A DNA stretch of 64,000 nt from Mycetocola zhadangensis (GTDB lineage: Bacteria > Actinomycetota > Actinomycetes > Actinomycetales > Microbacteriaceae), in assembly GCF_003668565.1 (NCBI RefSeq), contig NZ_RCWJ01000002.1, positions 186,001-250,000 on the forward strand, read 5' to 3'. Shown piece after piece: positions 9,284-17,684 of this stretch. The notes under the pieces were generated by a model. That model saw nothing but the letters and a program-made list of their open reading frames with translations, made no database searches and had not been told where the DNA came from. Each line of letters starts with the position of its first letter. The stretch's first letter is position 1. Position numbers and translations under genes: made by a program.

Positions 9284-9299
9284 TGTTTCACGTGAAACG
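9284..9299. other. parS: parS site 2
   Basis: TGTTTCACGTGAAACG, 15 of 16 bases matching the consensus. Confidence 0.92.
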
Positions 9300-9398
9300 C
9301 GCAATGATCAGGCTGAGGAGCCGCGGTGACTGTTTCCGGGGCGGTGGTGGTGTGAACTTCGTGAAGTCCGCATCAAGTCCTCGGACGAAATCGACCGG

Positions 9399-9424
9399 TT
9401 CAGCCCTGTGAGAGCGATCCTAAG
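9399..9424 (+). repeat. 26-bp direct repeat, copy 2
   Basis: Second copy of the repeat at 8588-8613, with one difference, 811 bp downstream and in the same orientation. Confidence 0.8.
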
Positions 9425-9807
9425 GCGGAAACCCAACATCGCCTCACGCCGCAAACGGACGGTTTCACCGGCGAAAAAGCGGATTCGAGACAGGCGAGGC
9501 TGCATTTTGACCGAACACAGCCGGGGACGCGGACTTCCATTCAGAAGGTCGCCAGTCAACGGTGCTTTCCCTGCGGCGAGATCTTGGTCAATCCGGCTTC
9601 GTTATTCTGAGCCTCAGGACCGTGCGGTGAGCAACTCGCGCCGGTGAAACAGGTTCACGAAGCGGTGGTACTACGTTCCCGGAGGGCGGCAGGTGATCAC
9701 AGGGGGCGAGGTCACCTTCGACCCCCCGTAGTTTCTATTCGACCGTGCCACCTGAATCGAGCCGATCGAAGATGCGCAAGCTCCATCGATCTGAGGTGCG
9801 TAGTCGC

Positions 9808-9823
9808 AGTTTCACGTGAAACA
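9808..9823. other. parS: parS site 3
   Basis: AGTTTCACGTGAAACA, 15 of 16 bases matching the consensus. Confidence 0.92.
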
Positions 9824-9931
9824 ACGGGCGGCCTTACCGTCGGCCGTCGAGCGCAAACCGCATCAGCCAAGGTCGGGCGCTTTGCCCGCGCCTCTGCATA
9901 GGAGCCAGGCGGCGCGCTCCATCGGTGGGGA

Positions 9932-9947
9932 GGTTTCACGTGAAACA
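9932..9947. other. parS: parS site 4
   Basis: GGTTTCACGTGAAACA, 15 of 16 bases matching the consensus. Confidence 0.92.
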
Positions 9948-10109
9948 TGACCGCGGATTCGCCTGTGCCCCTCGGGTTTGCCTGCTCAAGACGATCAGGG
10001 AACGCCCGCATTCCGTTGGGTGGGGCTGAGTAATGCGCGACAGGCGCCTGCATGAGCCGAGGACTCGGGGTCGGTCGGGTACGGTTGGGTAGTACGACCG
10101 GACGACCCA

Positions 10110-10125
10110 CGTTTCACGTGAAACA
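10110..10125. other. parS: parS site 5, in the parA leader
   Basis: CGTTTCACGTGAAACA, 15 of 16 bases. It lies only 22 bp upstream of the parA start codon, where ParB binding could also repress parAB transcription. Confidence 0.92.
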
Positions 10126-10147
10126 TCCCCACACAGAAGGAGAGTCG

Positions 10148-11107
10148 GTGACTCAATCGCCCGCCGCAGACGACTCGTCGCCGCTCATGCGCGAGATCCT
10201 GGATCTCACACACCGTCGCAAGAATCTCGCTGAAATAACCGTGCCTTTGCCCGGAAAGACGCGGATCTTCACCGTATCGAACCAAAAAGGCGGCGTCGGT
10301 AAAACCACGACCACCGTGAACGTCGCGGCGTCCCTCGCCAAGTTGGGTGCGCGAGTCCTCGTTATCGATCTGGACCCCCAGGGGAACGCGTCAACAGCGC
10401 TCGGTGTCGATCACCACGCCGAGATCCCAAGCATTTACGACGTCCTGATCGATGATTTTCCGCTCGCGGACGTGGTGCAGCAGAGCCCCGAGTTCGACAC
10501 ACTGTTCTGCGCCCCGTCGACCATTCACCTGGCTGGCGCTGAGATTGAGCTGGTTTCGCAGGTTGCCCGTGAGCACCGCCTTCGCACAGCACTTGAACAG
10601 TTCGTCCGCGAAGCTGACGAGCCATTCCACTACGTCTTCATTGACTGCCCACCGTCGCTCGGGCTTCTCACCATCAACGCTTTCGTCGCTGCGAGGGAAG
10701 TCTTGATCCCGATTCAGGCTGAGTACTACGCTCTCGAAGGGCTCAGTCAGCTACTGAACAGTATTCGGATGATTCAAAAGCACCTGAATCCCCCGCTGAG
10801 GGTAAGCACGATCCTGCTGACGATGTTCGACGGCCGGACCAACCTCGCTCACCAGGTCGCTGACGACGTGCGTGCCCACTTCCCGGCGGAAGTTCTCGCA
10901 ACGATCATCCCGCGCGCAGTCCGCATTTCGGAAGCACCCAGCTTCGGTCAGAGCGTCATTAGTCATGACCCCAGCGGCGTGGGGGCTGTGTCGTACCTCG
11001 AAGCAGCTACCGAGATTGCATCCCGAGAGGCGCAACGCGAAGAAGCGCTAGCCCAGACCGCGGAAGAGAACACAACTGAACTAATGACTGAAGGAGCAAC
11101 ACGCTAA
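10148..11107 (+). CDS. parA: Chromosome partitioning ATPase ParA (Soj)
   Basis: Deviant Walker ATPase that moves ParB-parS origin complexes over the nucleoid. From the GTG at 10148 the protein has 319 residues, with the deviant Walker A motif KGGVGKTT at 47-54, LVIDLDPQGNAS, and YVFIDCPPSLGLLT. This GTG is preferred over an upstream frame extension because AAGGAGAG precedes it and the extension would translate through a parS site. The stop overlaps the parB start (TAATG), showing translational coupling. Confidence 0.95.
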   Translation: MTQSPAADDSSPLMREILDLTHRRKNLAEITVPLPGKTRIFTVSNQKGGVGKTTTTVNVAASLAKLGARVLVIDLDPQGNASTALGVDHHAEIPSIYDVLIDDFPLADVVQQSPEFDTLFCAPSTIHLAGAEIELVSQVAREHRLRTALEQFVREADEPFHYVFIDCPPSLGLLTINAFVAAREVLIPIQAEYYALEGLSQLLNSIRMIQKHLNPPLRVSTILLTMFDGRTNLAHQVADDVRAHFPAEVLATIIPRAVRISEAPSFGQSVISHDPSGVGAVSYLEAATEIASREAQREEALAQTAEENTTELMTEGATR

Positions 11108-12069
11108 TGGCTGTGAAGAGAACGGGCCTTGGCCGCGGAATCGGATCCCTTATTCCGACGACAACGCAGGAAATGACCGACAACGGTCGACCGGTCGACG
11201 TCTTCTTTCCACAGAGCAACCCTGAGCGCACGAAAGAAGACGACGGCCTGATCACGGTACCGGGCGCACGGCTGGTAAATCTGAACCCGGCCGACATTAT
11301 CCCCAATGCTGTGCAGCCGCGAACGAACTTTGACGCAGCCGATCTGGCTGAGCTGGTTCATAGCATCCGCGAGGTCGGCGTCCTTCAGCCGATTGTTGTC
11401 CGCCCCCACCAGAAGCGCCGTGGCAAGTACGAGCTCATCATGGGCGAACGTCGACTGCGTGCATCAAAGGAAGTCGGTCTTGCCACCATCCCGGCTGTGG
11501 TAAAGGACACCGCCAACGAGGACATGCTGCGCGATGCGCTCCTCGAGAACCTCCACCGCGCAGATCTGAACCCGCTGGAAGAAGCGTCCGCCTACCAGCA
11601 GCTTTTGGCTGACTTTGGTATCACTCAGGACGAGCTCGCGTTGAAAATTGGCCGGTCACGGCCACAAATCACGAACACGATCCGCCTGTTGAAACTGCCG
11701 GAGGCGATTCAGGCGCGTGTGGCAGCGGGCGTGCTGACCGCAGGCCACGCTCGTGCCATTCTCTCGCTGGTAGAGCCCGAGCTGATGCTGAAACTGGCCG
11801 ACAAGATTGTGAACGAGGACCTCTCGGTGCGCGCGGCTGAGGCCGCAGCAGCTCAAATCCAGGGGCAGGCACCCAAGAAGGCCAAACCGGTTTCCGGAAC
11901 GCGGCACGCCCACCTCGAGGAGGTCGCGGACCGCCTCGGAGATCGCCTCAACACCCGGGTCAAGGTCGCTCTCGGAGCGAGAAAAGGCCAGGTCACGATC
12001 GAATTCGCGACCCTCGGTGACCTCAATCGGATCCTCGCAGAGATCGGCGAGCCCGCCTACGGCGCATAA
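11107..12069 (+). CDS. parB: Chromosome partitioning protein ParB (Spo0J)
   Basis: CTPase clamp that binds parS, spreads along DNA and recruits SMC. The 320-residue protein has the basic N-terminal start LGRGIGSLIP (a ParA-stimulating peptide type), a ParB/Srx core with the GERR motif (IMGERRLRASKEVG), and the HTH region ITQDELALKIGRSRPQITN that reads parS. A C-terminal dimerisation region follows. It is translationally coupled to parA, with five cognate parS sites just upstream. Confidence 0.95.
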   Translation: MAVKRTGLGRGIGSLIPTTTQEMTDNGRPVDVFFPQSNPERTKEDDGLITVPGARLVNLNPADIIPNAVQPRTNFDAADLAELVHSIREVGVLQPIVVRPHQKRRGKYELIMGERRLRASKEVGLATIPAVVKDTANEDMLRDALLENLHRADLNPLEEASAYQQLLADFGITQDELALKIGRSRPQITNTIRLLKLPEAIQARVAAGVLTAGHARAILSLVEPELMLKLADKIVNEDLSVRAAEAAAAQIQGQAPKKAKPVSGTRHAHLEEVADRLGDRLNTRVKVALGARKGQVTIEFATLGDLNRILAEIGEPAYGA

Positions 12070-12094
12070 CAGCAACCCCCAGCCCGGATCCCCC

Positions 12095-12149
12095 GGCTGC
12101 GGCCAGTGCTGTTCCGCGGCTGCGGCCAGTGCTGTTCCGCGGCTGCGGC
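12095..12149. repeat. 23-bp tandem repeat in the parB-ddl convergent gap
   Basis: Two exact copies of a 23-bp unit beginning GGCTGCGGCCAGTGCTG (12095-12117 and 12118-12140), then nine bases of a third copy. It fills most of the 84-bp gap between the two stop codons. Self-complementary segments could also help termination. Confidence 0.85.
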
Positions 12150-12153
12150 TGGG

Positions 12154-13107
12154 TTACTCCGAAGCTGCGGCCAAAGCCAGGGCGCTGTATGCCGACGCAA
12201 GCGTCAGGCCGGCAGCCTGGATGGCCTGCGGCACCAGCGAGGTCTCTGTGAGGCCAGGAAGCATGTTCGCCTCGAGGAACCACACAACGCCGTCCTGGTC
12301 GACGATCAGGTCGATGCGCGAGAGGTGGCGGAGCCCGAGCAACTTGTGCACTTCAACGGCAGTGGCTCCGGCGCGTTCAGCGATCTCTTCAGAGACTCGA
12401 GCGGGAGCGTAAAACGTCGTCTCCCCCGCGTTGTACCGCGCCTCAAAGCTGTAGACACCCGACAGCGGCTCAATCTCGACGGCGGGCAACGCGACCGGCC
12501 CGTGTCCTGAGTCCATCACGGTGATCGCGAGTTCGGTTCCTTCGATCTTCTTCTCGATCAGAGCGACATCCGAGTAGGTATACGCGTCCACCATTGCGCG
12601 GGGCAGGTCCGCAACGTCTGTCACGATCGTCACACCCTGCGCAGAGCCGCCCTGTGCGGGCTTCACGACCGCGGCAGCACCGATGCCATGCACGACCTCG
12701 TCCAGCACTCCGTTGGCGCCCAGCTCGCGAAATGTGCCGTTTGGCAGTGCGAGCCACTCCGGCGTTGCGATTCCGGCACGTGAAACCAGTGCTTTGGCTG
12801 TCGGCTTGAACCAGGCGAGACCGGCTCCGTCGGAATGCGAACCAACATAGCGGATGCCACGGGCACGCAATAGCGCCTGGAGCGCTCCATCCTCACCACT
12901 TGCACCGTGAAGAGCGGGCCAGATCACGTCGGGGGCCTTCTCGGTGAGCGTTGGCAACAACTGCGCGTCAGGGTCACGCATGGTGACAGTGTGTCCGGCC
13001 GCCTGCAGTTCTTCGGCCACTCGCCGCCCTGAACGCAGGGACACGTCGCGCTCGTGGGAAATTCCCCCGGAGAGCACAACGATGTCGAGCTTCTTGAAAT
13101 CAGTCAT
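12154..13107 (-). CDS. ddl: D-alanine--D-alanine ligase
   Basis: ATP-grasp enzyme making the D-Ala-D-Ala dipeptide for peptidoglycan precursors. The 317 residues begin with LDIVVLSGGISHERDVSLRS, matching the Ddl N-terminal signature. KPAQGGSAQGVTIV and, near the C-terminus, a metal-binding segment ending in WFLEANMLPGLT follow. It reads opposite to parB. A Ddl beside parB and an aminotransferase is common in Microbacteriaceae-type genomes. Confidence 0.93.
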   Translation of the reverse strand: MTDFKKLDIVVLSGGISHERDVSLRSGRRVAEELQAAGHTVTMRDPDAQLLPTLTEKAPDVIWPALHGASGEDGALQALLRARGIRYVGSHSDGAGLAWFKPTAKALVSRAGIATPEWLALPNGTFRELGANGVLDEVVHGIGAAAVVKPAQGGSAQGVTIVTDVADLPRAMVDAYTYSDVALIEKKIEGTELAITVMDSGHGPVALPAVEIEPLSGVYSFEARYNAGETTFYAPARVSEEIAERAGATAVEVHKLLGLRHLSRIDLIVDQDGVVWFLEANMLPGLTETSLVPQAIQAAGLTLASAYSALALAAASE

Positions 13108-13154
13108 GATCAGGCCTTTTCTTTCGGTCTGGACGAGCGGCAGCGGCGCAGTGC

Positions 13155-14477
13155 TCAGGACAGGTTTGGCGGGGGGCCCGCGAAGTTTCCGCGAGACTTT
13201 GCGCCGGTCAGGCGACCGGTTCCCGCGAAGGTGTTCAGCAGGTCGAGTTCGCCGTTGATGACCGTTGAAAGGCGTCGGATTCCCACACGGATGTTCTCAG
13301 GGGTCGGGTAGCAGAACGAGAGGCGAATGTTACGGCGGCCGTCTCCGTCGGCGTAGAACGCCGTTCCCGGTGTGTATGCAACCAGTTCCTTGACAGCCCG
13401 AGGCAGCATCGCCTTCGAGTCCAGTTGTTCCGGCAGTGTCAACCAGACGTAGAACCCACCGGTGGGGTTCGTCCAGGTGAGCTCAGGCAGGTACTCCCCC
13501 AGAGCGGAGAGCATCGTCTCTTTGCGCTCCTTGTACACGCCGCGGAACGTGTTGATCTGGCCCTTCCAGTCGGCCTGGTCCAGATACTGCGAGATGACGA
13601 GCTGGCTGAACGACGATGGGCACAGGATCGCGGCTTCGTTAGCCAGGATGAGCTTCTCGCGGATGGCGTGCGGGGCCAGTGCCCAGCCCACCCGGAAGCC
13701 CGGCGCAAGGGTTTTGGAGAATGTGCCGAGGTAGACGACACCGTCAGACTCGAGCGAGCGCAGCGCGGCAGGCGGCTTCTGGTCGAAGTAGAGCAGGCCG
13801 TAGGGGTTGTCCTCGAGCACGAGGATGTCGTTTTCCCGTGCGATCTCGAGGATCTCGCTGCGGCGGGCCTCGCTCAGGGTCACGCCGGCAGGGTTGTGAA
13901 AGGTCGGAATCGTGTAGAGGAACTTGATCCGCTTGCCCGCGGCCTTGAGGCGGGCAATGTGCTCGCGCAGCGCCTCGGGGATGAGTCCGTTCTCGTCCAT
14001 GGGGACGTGGTCGACCTCGGCCTGATAGCTCTTGAAGATCACCATGGCTGTGACGTAGCTCGGACCCTCAGCGAGCACGACGTCACCCGGGTCGATGAAG
14101 AGCTTGCTGAACAGCTCGAGCGCGTGCTGGCTGCCCGTCGTGATGACGACGTCTGAGGCGCTTCCCTGAATTCCCTCGAGCGCCATCACCTCGAGGGTCT
14201 GCTCACGCAACTTCTCGACGCCTTGTCCTGAGCCGTACTGAAGAGCGACAGGTCCCTGTTCCCGCATGACGCGGCCCATGGCATCCGTCACCAGGTCTTC
14301 AGGCAGGGCGGAGACGAATGGCATTCCACCGGCGAGTGAAACGACCTCAGGGCGACTCGCAACGGCGAACAGGGCCCGAACCTCGCTGGCGGCCAACCCG
14401 GCCGTGCGGGCGGCATACGCGCCGTACCACGGGTCAAGGTTGTTTCCGGATGAGTGGCGAGAGCCGAGTTCTGACAC
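13155..14477 (-). CDS. PLP-dependent aminotransferase, class I/II fold
   Basis: A fold-type I aminotransferase of 440 residues, closest in character to the LysN/2-aminoadipate or MocR-like aminotransferase group. It shows SLAGGMPFVSALP near the N-terminus, YTIPTFHNPAGVTLS in the middle, the PLP lysine in GTFSKTLAPGFRVGW, and NIRLSFCYP near the end carrying the substrate-carboxylate arginine. The GTG at 14477 is taken as start. No HTH domain is present, so it is not a full MocR regulator. Its substrate cannot be deduced. It may be co-transcribed with ddl, 47 bp downstream. Confidence 0.88.
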   Translation of the reverse strand: MSELGSRHSSGNNLDPWYGAYAARTAGLAASEVRALFAVASRPEVVSLAGGMPFVSALPEDLVTDAMGRVMREQGPVALQYGSGQGVEKLREQTLEVMALEGIQGSASDVVITTGSQHALELFSKLFIDPGDVVLAEGPSYVTAMVIFKSYQAEVDHVPMDENGLIPEALREHIARLKAAGKRIKFLYTIPTFHNPAGVTLSEARRSEILEIARENDILVLEDNPYGLLYFDQKPPAALRSLESDGVVYLGTFSKTLAPGFRVGWALAPHAIREKLILANEAAILCPSSFSQLVISQYLDQADWKGQINTFRGVYKERKETMLSALGEYLPELTWTNPTGGFYVWLTLPEQLDSKAMLPRAVKELVAYTPGTAFYADGDGRRNIRLSFCYPTPENIRVGIRRLSTVINGELDLLNTFAGTGRLTGAKSRGNFAGPPPNLS

Positions 14478-14572
14478 TGTTCGTTCCGTTCCTGGTCTTT
14501 CATCGATGTTAGCCGCCTCGCGGGGATGCCAATCGACCGAAAGTGGCCTGCGTGCTGTCGTTGAACCACAAA

Positions 14573-14598
14573 ACCCGCCCGGCGAGTGCCGGACGGGT
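14573..14598 (-). terminator. Rho-independent terminator after trxA
   Basis: Inverted repeat with arms ACCCGCCCGGC and GCCGGACGGGT around a 4-base loop. Read leftward it is followed by TTTTG, just past the trxA stop. Confidence 0.75.
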
Positions 14599-14617
14599 CG
14601 AGGGAAAGCGGGTCCGG

Positions 14618-14941
14618 CTACGCCAGGAAGGCGGCCAGATCGTTCTCGAGAGCAGCTTTCGGCTTGGCGCCGATGATGGTCTGCGCGACCTCGCCGCCCT
14701 TGAACACCTTGAGTGCGGGGATCGACGTGATCTGGTAGTCCATGGCGAGCTGGGGGTTCTCGTCAACGTTCACCTTGACGATGTCGAGCTTGTCGGCGTT
14801 CTCCGACGCGATCTGGTCGAGGATCGGCGAAACCATGCGGCAGGGGCCACACCACTCAGCCCAGAAGTCGACGAGAACGGGCTTCTCGCTCTTCAGAACC
14901 TCGGCGTCGAAAGTACTCTCAGATACTGCACGTGCTGACAT
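14618..14941 (-). CDS. trxA: Thioredoxin
   Basis: Cytoplasmic dithiol reductant of 107 residues. The active site WCGPC is at residues 30-34 within VDFWAEWCGPCRM. The cis-proline loop is TSIPALKVF, followed by the typical GGEVAQTIIGA strand. It lies 26 bp downstream of trxB in the same direction, so the pair is an operon for NADPH-driven protein disulfide reduction. Confidence 0.96.
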   Translation of the reverse strand: MSARAVSESTFDAEVLKSEKPVLVDFWAEWCGPCRMVSPILDQIASENADKLDIVKVNVDENPQLAMDYQITSIPALKVFKGGEVAQTIIGAKPKAALENDLAAFLA

Positions 14942-14967
14942 TGTTACTCCTTGTGGATAGATGAAAA

Positions 14968-15942
14968 TTAAACGGATGCCGCGACAGCGGACGCAATTTC
15001 GGGATTGTGGTGCGCTTCCTGCTCGAGACTCGCCAGGTAGTGCTCGGCGTCAAGGGCGGCAACGGTTCCGGACGCGGCCGCGGTGATGGCCTGCCGGTAG
15101 CTCGGGTCGATGACGTCGCCAGCGGCGAAGACACCTGGGAGGTTCGTTCGGGACGAGCGACCGTCGACAGCAATGGTTCCGTCCGAGGTGAGCTCGAGCT
15201 GGCCGTGGAACAGGTGGGTGCGTGGGTCGTTGCCGATCGCGACGAACAGTCCGCCGAGCTCGAGGTGGCTTTCGGTGCCATCGACCGTGTTGCGCAGGGT
15301 CACGCCGTTGACGGCGTTCTCACCGGAGATGCCGACGACCTCTGAGTTCCAGACAAACTCAATCTTCTCGTTGGCGAACGCGCGCTCCTGCATGATCTTG
15401 GACGCGCGCAGGGTGTCCTTGCGGTGGATGACATAGACCTTCGACGCGAATTTGGTGAGGAACGTGGCCTCTTCCATCGCGGAGTCGCCACCGCCAACAA
15501 CGGCGATGGTCTTTTCCTTGAAGAAGAACCCGTCGCAGGTTGCACACCAGGAGATACCGCGACCCGAGAGGCGCTCTTCATCGGCGAGACCGAGCTTGCG
15601 GTAGGCGCTGCCGGTGGCCACGATGACGCTGGACGCCTCGAAGTCGCCGGAATAACCGGTCTTGATGGTCTTCACGTCGCCATCAAGGGATACTTCGGTG
15701 ACGTCATCCAAAATGACCTCGGTGCCGAAGCGCTCTGCCTGCTCCTGGAACTTGCTCATGAGCTCGGGGCCCTGGATGCCCTCGGGGAATCCCGGGTAGT
15801 TCTCGACCTCTGTGGTGTTCATCAGTTCACCGCCAGCCTCGACGCTCGACGCGAGGAGCAGCGGGTTCATGTTGGCCCGAGCCGCGTAAATCGCCGCTGT
15901 ATATCCGGCAGGTCCAGACCCGATGATGATGACATTGCGCAC
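14968..15942 (-). CDS. trxB: Thioredoxin reductase (NADPH)
   Basis: FAD enzyme that passes electrons from NADPH to thioredoxin. The 324-residue protein has the FAD-binding loop GSGPAG at 8-13, the redox pair CATC at 133-136 (SWCATCDGFF), the NADPH loop VVGGGDSAMEEA, and GVFAAGDVIDPSYRQ near the end. The GTG at 15942 is preferred over an upstream extension because GAGGAG precedes it and the protein then begins MRNVIIIGSGPAG as in the family. Confidence 0.95.
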   Translation of the reverse strand: MRNVIIIGSGPAGYTAAIYAARANMNPLLLASSVEAGGELMNTTEVENYPGFPEGIQGPELMSKFQEQAERFGTEVILDDVTEVSLDGDVKTIKTGYSGDFEASSVIVATGSAYRKLGLADEERLSGRGISWCATCDGFFFKEKTIAVVGGGDSAMEEATFLTKFASKVYVIHRKDTLRASKIMQERAFANEKIEFVWNSEVVGISGENAVNGVTLRNTVDGTESHLELGGLFVAIGNDPRTHLFHGQLELTSDGTIAVDGRSSRTNLPGVFAAGDVIDPSYRQAITAAASGTVAALDAEHYLASLEQEAHHNPEIASAVAASV

Positions 15943-16055
15943 GGTATTGCTCCTCAAAAGTTCGCTCGACCAGTCCAACACATCTTAGTTGGGCGGTATT
16001 CCAGAGCCCCCGGACGGGCTGAGAGGGGCCTGTGAGTCGGTTCGCTGTGCGGGGA

Positions 16056-17684
16056 CTAGCGGCGGCGCAGGCGTCGGGTGACCGGAGCCATGGCGGCTCT
16101 GAGCTCCTCGGATCGCATGGCCGCGAGGGCGCCCAGGTACAGCACGAGCATGACGACACCGATGAGTGCCATGGTGAGCACCGCGGAGACGACCGAGCTC
16201 AGCGCCCAGCCGTCGGTGTATCCACCGAGAACAAAGAGCAGAACGACGCCGGCGAGCACAGCCGGAATTGCCGCAACCGTGTAGATGGTGAGGCTGCGGA
16301 TGATCCGTGCCATCTCGAGGCCCCTGATCCGCTTTCGAAGCAGGATGCCTGCAGTCACCATCTGCACGACTATCGAAATCGACATGGAGACGGCAAGACC
16401 GATGCCGATGAACTGCTTCGGCAGTTGGGCGCAGGCCAGGGCCAGGCCCACATAGACGGCGGTCTGCACGAGAGTGAAGAAGAACGGCGTGCGGGTGTCC
16501 CCGAGGGCGTAGAAGGTGCGCTGGAAGACGAAGAGCACGGCGAAGGGAACCAGGCTGATGAGGTATCCCATGAGAACGAAAGCCATTGCGGCGGTGTCAG
16601 CGAAGCGACCGGTGAACAGACTGGCGAAAGGGAACGCCACAACGAGAAGTACGGACGTCGCCAGCACGATAAGAAGGGTGATCTGGCGAACCGCAGCCGA
16701 GACATCCGTCTTCAAATCTTCAATTCGATCCTCGCGGACGTGCTCAGACAGGCGTGTGAAGTAGGCCGTCGCGACGGAGAGCGTGATGACGGAATGCGGC
16801 AGCATGTAGATGAGCCAGGCGTTCTGCAGGGTCGCAGGGCCGGGACCGTACCCCGAACCGATAAGGGCGACGTTGGTTTGAATCAGTCCGCCGATGGTGG
16901 TGACGCCGAGCATGGCGAACGACCAGCCGGCGAGCTTGCCTGTCGCGCGGAGTCCCACGCCGCGCCAGGCGAAGTCGGGGCGATAGCGGAGGCCGATTCG
17001 TCGCCAGAAGAAGAACAGGACGATCGCCTGCGCGGCCACGCCGACTGTTGCGGTCCCACCGAGCAGGGTGACCATGTTCGGTGTCCACTCGGTGACAAGT
17101 CGAGTGCCGTTGGGGTCGGCACCGAAGAGCACGATGAAAACCACGAGACCGGCCATCGAAACTATGTTGTTGATCACCGGTGACCAGGTGAACGGCCCGA
17201 ATAGCTTGTGTGCGTTGAGGATCTCACCGAGCACCGTGTAGAGCCCGTAGAAGAAGATCTGGGGCAGGCACCAGTAGGCGAACGCGACGGCCAGGGCGCG
17301 GGCATCAGAATCCAGGCGGAGCGAGTACATGTGCACCAGCACAGGGGCGAGTACAACGGCCGCGACTGTCGCGATGATGAGCACAACGAAGGTGATCGTC
17401 AGCAGCTTGTTGATGTACGCCTTGCCGCCGTCGGCGTGGACGATGCTCCGCACGATCGACGGGACGAGCACAGCACTCAGCACACCGCCGGCGATGATGA
17501 CGTAAAGCGTGTTCGGGAGCTGGTTGGCCACGCCGAACGCGTCAGCGCTTCGCGACCCGACCAGGCCGATGGTGGTGGCAAGGAGCATCGCCTTCACGAA
17601 ACCGAGAAGGCGGGACACCATGGTTCCCGATGCGAGGAAGAAGCTGGCGCGGCCGATACCGGCGCCGTCTGTTGTCTTAGTCAT
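16056..17684 (-). CDS. murJ: Lipid II flippase MurJ (MviN)
   Basis: Polytopic membrane protein that flips lipid II for peptidoglycan synthesis. The 542 residues begin FFLASGTMVSRLLGFVKAML, the MurJ N-terminal signature with conserved arginines in the first helix, and contain about fourteen hydrophobic helices. Unlike mycobacterial MurJ it has no long cytoplasmic kinase-like extension. Its ATG overlaps the end of the upstream DUF6049 gene by eight bases, so the two are co-translated. Confidence 0.93.
   Translation of the reverse strand: MTKTTDGAGIGRASFFLASGTMVSRLLGFVKAMLLATTIGLVGSRSADAFGVANQLPNTLYVIIAGGVLSAVLVPSIVRSIVHADGGKAYINKLLTITFVVLIIATVAAVVLAPVLVHMYSLRLDSDARALAVAFAYWCLPQIFFYGLYTVLGEILNAHKLFGPFTWSPVINNIVSMAGLVVFIVLFGADPNGTRLVTEWTPNMVTLLGGTATVGVAAQAIVLFFFWRRIGLRYRPDFAWRGVGLRATGKLAGWSFAMLGVTTIGGLIQTNVALIGSGYGPGPATLQNAWLIYMLPHSVITLSVATAYFTRLSEHVREDRIEDLKTDVSAAVRQITLLIVLATSVLLVVAFPFASLFTGRFADTAAMAFVLMGYLISLVPFAVLFVFQRTFYALGDTRTPFFFTLVQTAVYVGLALACAQLPKQFIGIGLAVSMSISIVVQMVTAGILLRKRIRGLEMARIIRSLTIYTVAAIPAVLAGVVLLFVLGGYTDGWALSSVVSAVLTMALIGVVMLVLYLGALAAMRSEELRAAMAPVTRRLRRR

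Larger units (their letters stand above)
8248..10147. other. Gene-poor parS-rich intergenic region
   Basis: No convincing coding sequence is seen in these 1.9 kb. Open frames exist on both strands but lack ribosome-binding sites and family similarity. The stretch holds five parS sites between 9084 and 10125, a 14-bp unit repeated in tandem at 8515-8542, and a 26-bp direct repeat at 8588-8613 and 9399-9424. It probably serves ParB loading. Parts may be decayed genes, which is inference. Confidence 0.7.

Noticed and set aside
12777-12792. Sixth parS site inside ddl
   Set aside because: Only the right half GCACGTGAAACC matches; the left arm is unrelated.
13155-14477. MocR-type transcription factor
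   Set aside because: The aminotransferase fold is present but there is no N-terminal winged-helix domain.
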